NCBI GenBank assembly: GCA_024220525.1
Contig: JAMYWO010000068.1
Span: 44,073-108,072 of the forward strand
From: Cochliopodium minus
Taxonomy: Eukaryota; Discosea; Himatismenida; Cochliopodiidae
Length of the DNA stretch: 64,000 nucleotides
Direction: 5' to 3'
Below, in pieces: positions 59,929 to 64,000 of this stretch; positions within the stretch are counted from its first letter, which is position 1, and every line of letters begins with the position of its first letter. Below the pieces are notes generated by a model. That model saw only the letters and a list, made by a program, of their open reading frames with translations. It was not told the DNA's origin and did not search any database. Both the position numbers and the translations under genes were made by a program.

Positions 59929-61989
59929 ATGTGTTCAAATTTCTCTTCACATTCTTTTCTTTATTTGGGTTGATTTTTCTTTGATAATTTTCATTTTATT
60001 CTTTTTAATTATAAACTTTAGAAACTGGAGAATTATATGGGATTGGATGCAATGAACTTGGCCAACTTGGAACAAATGATTGGGAAGATAAAAGATCTCC
60101 AACTTTCATAATGAAAGATGATTCAATCAAAATGATCTCTATTGGAAGATCTCATTCTTTATTATTGAAAGGCAAAAAATATAATCTTTCAAATTTATAT
60201 TTTTAAATTTTTTTAAAAATATGAATTATTTAAGAGAGTGGAAAACTATTCTACAGTGGTAATTTAGTTCTAAATCATGAATTAAAATTTTAAAATGTAA
60301 AAAAAAATTGATAGGAGACTTAAACAAGACTACAGAAAATAATTTTAGACTCCTGTTAGAGGATGAAGCAATAAAAGAAGTTACAAGTGGAGCAGAATTT
60401 ATATTGTTAATTTATGGTAATCATTTTTTATTTTTTATTTTTCTTAATTTTCAATTAAATTTTTAAAAGAAAATGGAGATATTTACTATCTTGGGGTTCC
60501 AGAAATTATTGAAAAAAAACTTGCTTTTCATGATGGAGAGATTAAAAATGTCATATGTGGTTCCAATTTTTTTGTGGTTCAAAGAAATAATGATGAATTA
60601 GTTTATTATGGAAAAAGTAGTTGTAAAAAAAATTATCATTATTTTTTTTTTTTACAAAAACCAAGTGATTTTTGAATTTTATTATTTTCTATTTTTAGAT
60701 CTCAATTATAAGAAAGATTCCCCTACATTAATTATGAAAAACAAATCGATTAAAAAAGTAATTTGTGGATGGGAATTTATGATGGTATTAACAAATGACG
60801 GTGAAATATATATTGCTGGTTGAAATTTTTGTTCTAAATAATTAATTTTTTTTTTTTTTTCGATTTTTTGAACACTTTGTTCTTATATTTTTTTTTTTAG
60901 GGCGTAATGGAAATGGACAATTAGGAACAGGTGATCATACAAATCAACCTGTTTTAACTCTTTCGATTAAAGATAAAAATATAAGAAATATTTTTTGTGG
61001 GGTTCATTCTTCATATATTCTCTATCGTACAAAAATTTTCGTTTAATTTTCAATTAATTTTTTTTTGTTGATTTTTTTGATAGATGATGGAACTTTGAAG
61101 GGAACTGGGTCTCAAAAAATTTCTTTTATCTCAAAAATTATTTTTATTTTTATTTTTATTTTTATTTTTATTTTTATTTTTATTTTTATTTTTATTTTTA
61201 TTTTTATTTTTATTTTTATTTTTATTTTTATTTTTATTTATTTTTATTTTTTATTTTTTTATTTTATTAATTTTTTATAGATTGAATGTTAATGGGCAAT
61301 TAGGATTAGGAGATTTTAGAGATAGAAATAATTTTGAAGTTATTCTAGTTGATGATCAAATTAAGAAGGTTCATTGTGGAAGGGGACATGTATTTATTAA
61401 ATATAGTAATCATTTCATTTTATTTTTTATTATTTTTTATTTTTTATTAATTTTTTATTAATTTTTTATTAAAAGGAAATGGAGATGTTAGTGGGTTTGG
61501 TTTTAGTTCATCGGGTCAACTGGGATACGGCGGGACAGCCAATATAAGATCTCCTATTTCGATTGATTTTAATCCCATCTCCTTAATTTTTATGAGTGGA
61601 AAAAGAAAGAATAACGAATGGAGGTAATCAGAAAAGAAATTTTTTAGTTTTTTTTAGTTTATAAAATTTTTTATTTTATTTTTATTTTTTTTATTTTTTT
61701 TTAATTATCTATGATTTCATTTAAAAGATCTGAAAATCATGTTTATTATGGGAAATCATTCAAAGAAGGAGTTTTGACTTTTGTTTCATGTTTGAGAGTG
61801 ATACAGAAGGAATTGAGCTTTAAATTGCCCAAGTTTGTTTTATTTGAAATCATCAAAAAGGTGGAGCGTTTTAACAAGCCCATTAATCCCAAATCCACTC
61901 AAAATCTCAAAGAAAAAAATAGTGATGAAAAAAATATTAAATCATCAAAAGAGAAGATGACAAAAAATAAGAATTGTATTTTGAATTGA
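59929..61989 (+). CDS. RCC1-repeat protein, tandem copy 2
   Basis: Start MCSNFSSHSFLYLG at 59929, 79 bp after copy 1 stops. Blades: TGELYGIGCNELGQLGTND, SGKLFYSGG, NGDIYYLGVPEII, VICGWEFMMVLTNDGEIYIA, RNGNGQLGTGDHTNQP, IFCGVHSSYIL, DDGTLKGTG, NVNGQLGLGDFRDR and NGDVSGFGFSSSGQLGYGG. Exon plan matches copy 1. The front blades diverge clearly from copies 1 and 3. The C-terminal tail (SENHVYYGKSFKEGVLTFVS, KLPKFVLFEIIKKVERF, ending KNKNCILN) is nearly identical to that of copy 1, a mosaic pattern suggestive of gene conversion. Confidence 0.88.
61138..61245. repeat. (TTTTTA)n hexanucleotide run in RCC1 copy 2 intron
   Basis: About 18 uninterrupted TTTTTA units within the intron between the DDGTLKGTG blade exon and the NVNGQLGLG exon. 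This is the longest perfect hexamer run in the window. Confidence 0.9.
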
Positions 61990-62013
61990 AAAAAAATTAA
62001 ATAAAAATAAAAA

Positions 62014-63837
62014 ATGAGTTTAGGAAACCATTCTTTCATTTATCTTGGTATTTTTTTTCTTTTTTCATTTTATTCAAATCTCATCCTAAAAAATTTTTTC
62101 TTCATATAAATATTTGGTCCATTTAAAACATTTAAAACTCTTATATCTCATTCATCTCAATACATTACAATTATAATCAATTTATAAATTTGATTTTGAT
62201 AGAATCAGGAGAATTATATGGCATGGGAAACGATGCAAATGGTCAACTCGGATTAGGGGTATCATTCTCAACAAATACCCCTAAATTGGTGATGAATGAT
62301 CCAACAATCAAGATGATTTCAATAGGAAACATACATTCCCATATTTTGAAAGGTAAATATATATAAATTTTTTTTTTCAGCTAAAAAAAATATATAAAAA
62401 AATAAATTTCTCAAAAAAAATAGAAAATGGAGAATTGTATGGTTGTGGTGAAAAAAAAAGAATTCTTTAAAACTCTATATCTTATTTGAAATTGAAATCA
62501 TAATAGGCAAAATTGGGTATGATAGCAATACTTCGAGTGATAAATTCATTCTAATTCTGAAAGACGAAAACATCCAAAAAATTATCAATGGAGGAAGAAT
62601 TTCTATATTACTTTATAGTTAAAATTTTTTTTTGATAAATAATTATTTGAATTATTTTGATTTTTAAAAAAAAAGAAAATGGAGATGTTTTTCAAATTAC
62701 TTCAATGAATAGCTCTGATAAACCATTTTTTCTTTTTAATGATAAAAACATAAAGGACATTTGTTGTGGAGCAAGTTTTTTTTTGATTCAAAGACACAAT
62801 CATGAAATCATTTTTTACTCTTTCGGAGGTAAAAGCATATTTTTTGTTTTTTTATTTATTTTTTCCAAAAAAAAAAATTCATTTTAAAATTTTATTAATC
62901 AAAAAATTTTCATTTTAATTTAATTTATTTTTTGTTATTTTTTTTTATCAAGGAAGTAATTTTGAATATCCTTCAAATTCACAAATAGTCATCTCTAAAG
63001 TTACTCCCATTAAAAAAATTGCATGTGGGTGGGAACATTTAATGATTCTAGCTGAAAATGGAGATTTATTTGTTGCTGGTGACAAATTTAATTAATTTTT
63101 TTTTTCAATTTAAAATCTTTTAAAGGAAATATTTTTAATTTTTTTTCATATTTTATTTTTATTTTTTAAATTAAAAGGAAGTAACAACCAAGGCCAATTA
63201 GGAAATGAAAAAGATTCAATAGAAGGAAAACTTTGTTTGTTAAAAAATGACAAAAATATAGCTAACATCTTTTGTGGTGGTCACAGTTCCTACATTCTAA
63301 TGAGTAAAAAAAAATAATTAATATTACTTTTAATTTTGAAAATAAATTTTTTTTCATTTTTTTTTTTTTTAATTCTTCAATTTTTTTAAAATTTTATTTT
63401 TAAATTATATTTGACATCAAAAAGAAGACGGATCATTGATGGGAACAGGGTTTAATTGAATAATTTTTTAAATTATTTTTTAGTTTTTTAAATTTAAACT
63501 TTGGGAATCTAGGTCTAATGGTGGAGGACAATTATGTTCGAATGAAACAACCACTATTAAAAAAAAATTTACCTTTGTTTTGAAAGAAGAAAATATTCAA
63601 AGTTATCATTTTGGATGGGGACACGTATTTTTGAAATATTGTAAAATCATTTTTTATTTTTTATTTTATTTTTTATTTTTATTTTATTTTATTATTTTAT
63701 TATTTTATTATTTTATTATTTTATTATTTTATTATTTTTTATTTTTAATTTTATTTTTATTTTTTTTACTGATTTTTTTTTGTAGGGAATGGAGATGTAA
63801 AAGGATTTGGAATAGGTTCATCCGGTCAATTTGGAAA
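62014..63837 (+). CDS. RCC1-repeat protein, tandem copy 3 (cut at an assembly join)
   Basis: Start MSLGNHSFIYLG at 62014, only 24 bp after the TGA of copy 2. Blades match copy 1 closely: SGELYGMGNDANGQLGLG, KIGYDSNTSSDK, NGDVFQITSMNSSDKP, IACGWEHLMILAENGDLFVA, NNQGQLGNEKDSIEG, IFCGGHSSYIL, EDGSLMGTG, NGGGQLCSNETT and NGDVKGFGIGSSGQFG. It stops abruptly at the N at 63838. The shared tail module is missing, and the sequence beyond does not continue this gene. The truncation is technical. Confidence 0.85.
63689..63738. repeat. (TTTTATTA)n repeat
   Basis: About six TTTTATTA units in the last intron of RCC1 copy 3. Confidence 0.75.
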
Positions 63838-63838
63838 N

Positions 63839-64000
63839 ATTTTGGTGAAATCAGACCATTCTCCAACAATAATTTGAATTCTTCTGTGAGGATAAGGCAA
63901 AACAAAGTTGATGGTGTGTGAAGAGGAAAGAACCAAAACCTCTCTTTTCCCTTTATCACTCGCTTTTTCATAAATGTATCCCACTTTCTCCCAAAATTGT
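63839..64000 (-). CDS. Unidentified coding fragment on minus strand
   Basis: The 161 bp beyond the N are open in one minus-strand frame (QFWEKVGYIYEKASDKGK, then TINFVLPYPHRRIQIIVGEW). They have much higher GC than introns here, so they look like an exon of a different gene. Both ends lie outside the clean sequence. I do not recognise the family. Confidence 0.45.

Noticed and set aside
1-64000. Transposons, LINEs, LTR elements or integrated viruses
   Set aside because: No transposase, reverse transcriptase, integrase, capsid or terminal-repeat pattern was recognised on either strand.

Overview
The window is nuclear DNA of a very AT-rich, intron-dense unicellular eukaryote. Introns are short GT-AG introns made almost wholly of (A/T)n runs. 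The standard code fits: TAA, TAG and TGA end genes and never fall inside good exons. The (AAT)n runs encoding Asn, A-tracts directly before start codons, and the gene set (vault protein, two-pore channel, cyclic-nucleotide-type K+ channel, RCC1, F-box and RhoGAP proteins) suggest a free-living amoeboid or flagellate protist, dictyostelid-like or heterolobosean-like. I cannot name a lineage. No bacterial operon, CRISPR array, rRNA or recognisable transposon is present. A 100-N gap (23665-23764) and single Ns at 5034 and 63838 mark assembly joins.

Left third (1-23.3 kb): the tail of an ABCC transporter; a CNBD K+ channel; what looks like the first half only of a two-pore channel; a Sel1-repeat protein; a mitochondrial cytochrome c peroxidase; an F-box protein; a FAAH-type amidase with scrambled frames in its central exons; a larger F-box protein followed by a decayed copy of its F-box exon; a secreted amidase; a TMEM185-like membrane protein; a tiny F-box protein. 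Middle (23.7-46 kb): tRNA-Phe; a RING-H2 protein; a secreted protein with a Cys-rich tail; a protein joining a 2H phosphoesterase, a Trp/WG-rich tract and an MLLE (PABC) domain; a gene encoding two AMP deaminase units head to tail; the Fe-S scaffold NUBP2/Cfd1; a small mitochondrial membrane protein; a large NAD-glutamate dehydrogenase with a GAF-like front. Right third (46-64 kb): an intronless major vault protein; an LRR protein ending in a RhoGAP fold; the diphthamide enzyme DPH1; and three tandem RCC1-repeat genes, the last cut by an assembly join.

The genes do not form one pathway. AMP deaminase and NAD-GDH sit about 3 kb apart and both concern ammonia and purine/energy status. The most unusual coding architectures are the double AMP deaminase, whose second unit keeps the metal ligands but lacks two catalytic acids, and the 2H-phosphoesterase/WG/MLLE protein, which looks built for RNA 3'-end or poly(A)-binding-protein-linked work. 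Intergenic distances are very short (24 bp between two RCC1 genes, 57 bp between FAAH and an F-box gene). Frame-breaking indels in otherwise conserved exons cluster beside long low-complexity introns, so consensus error is as likely as gene decay there.
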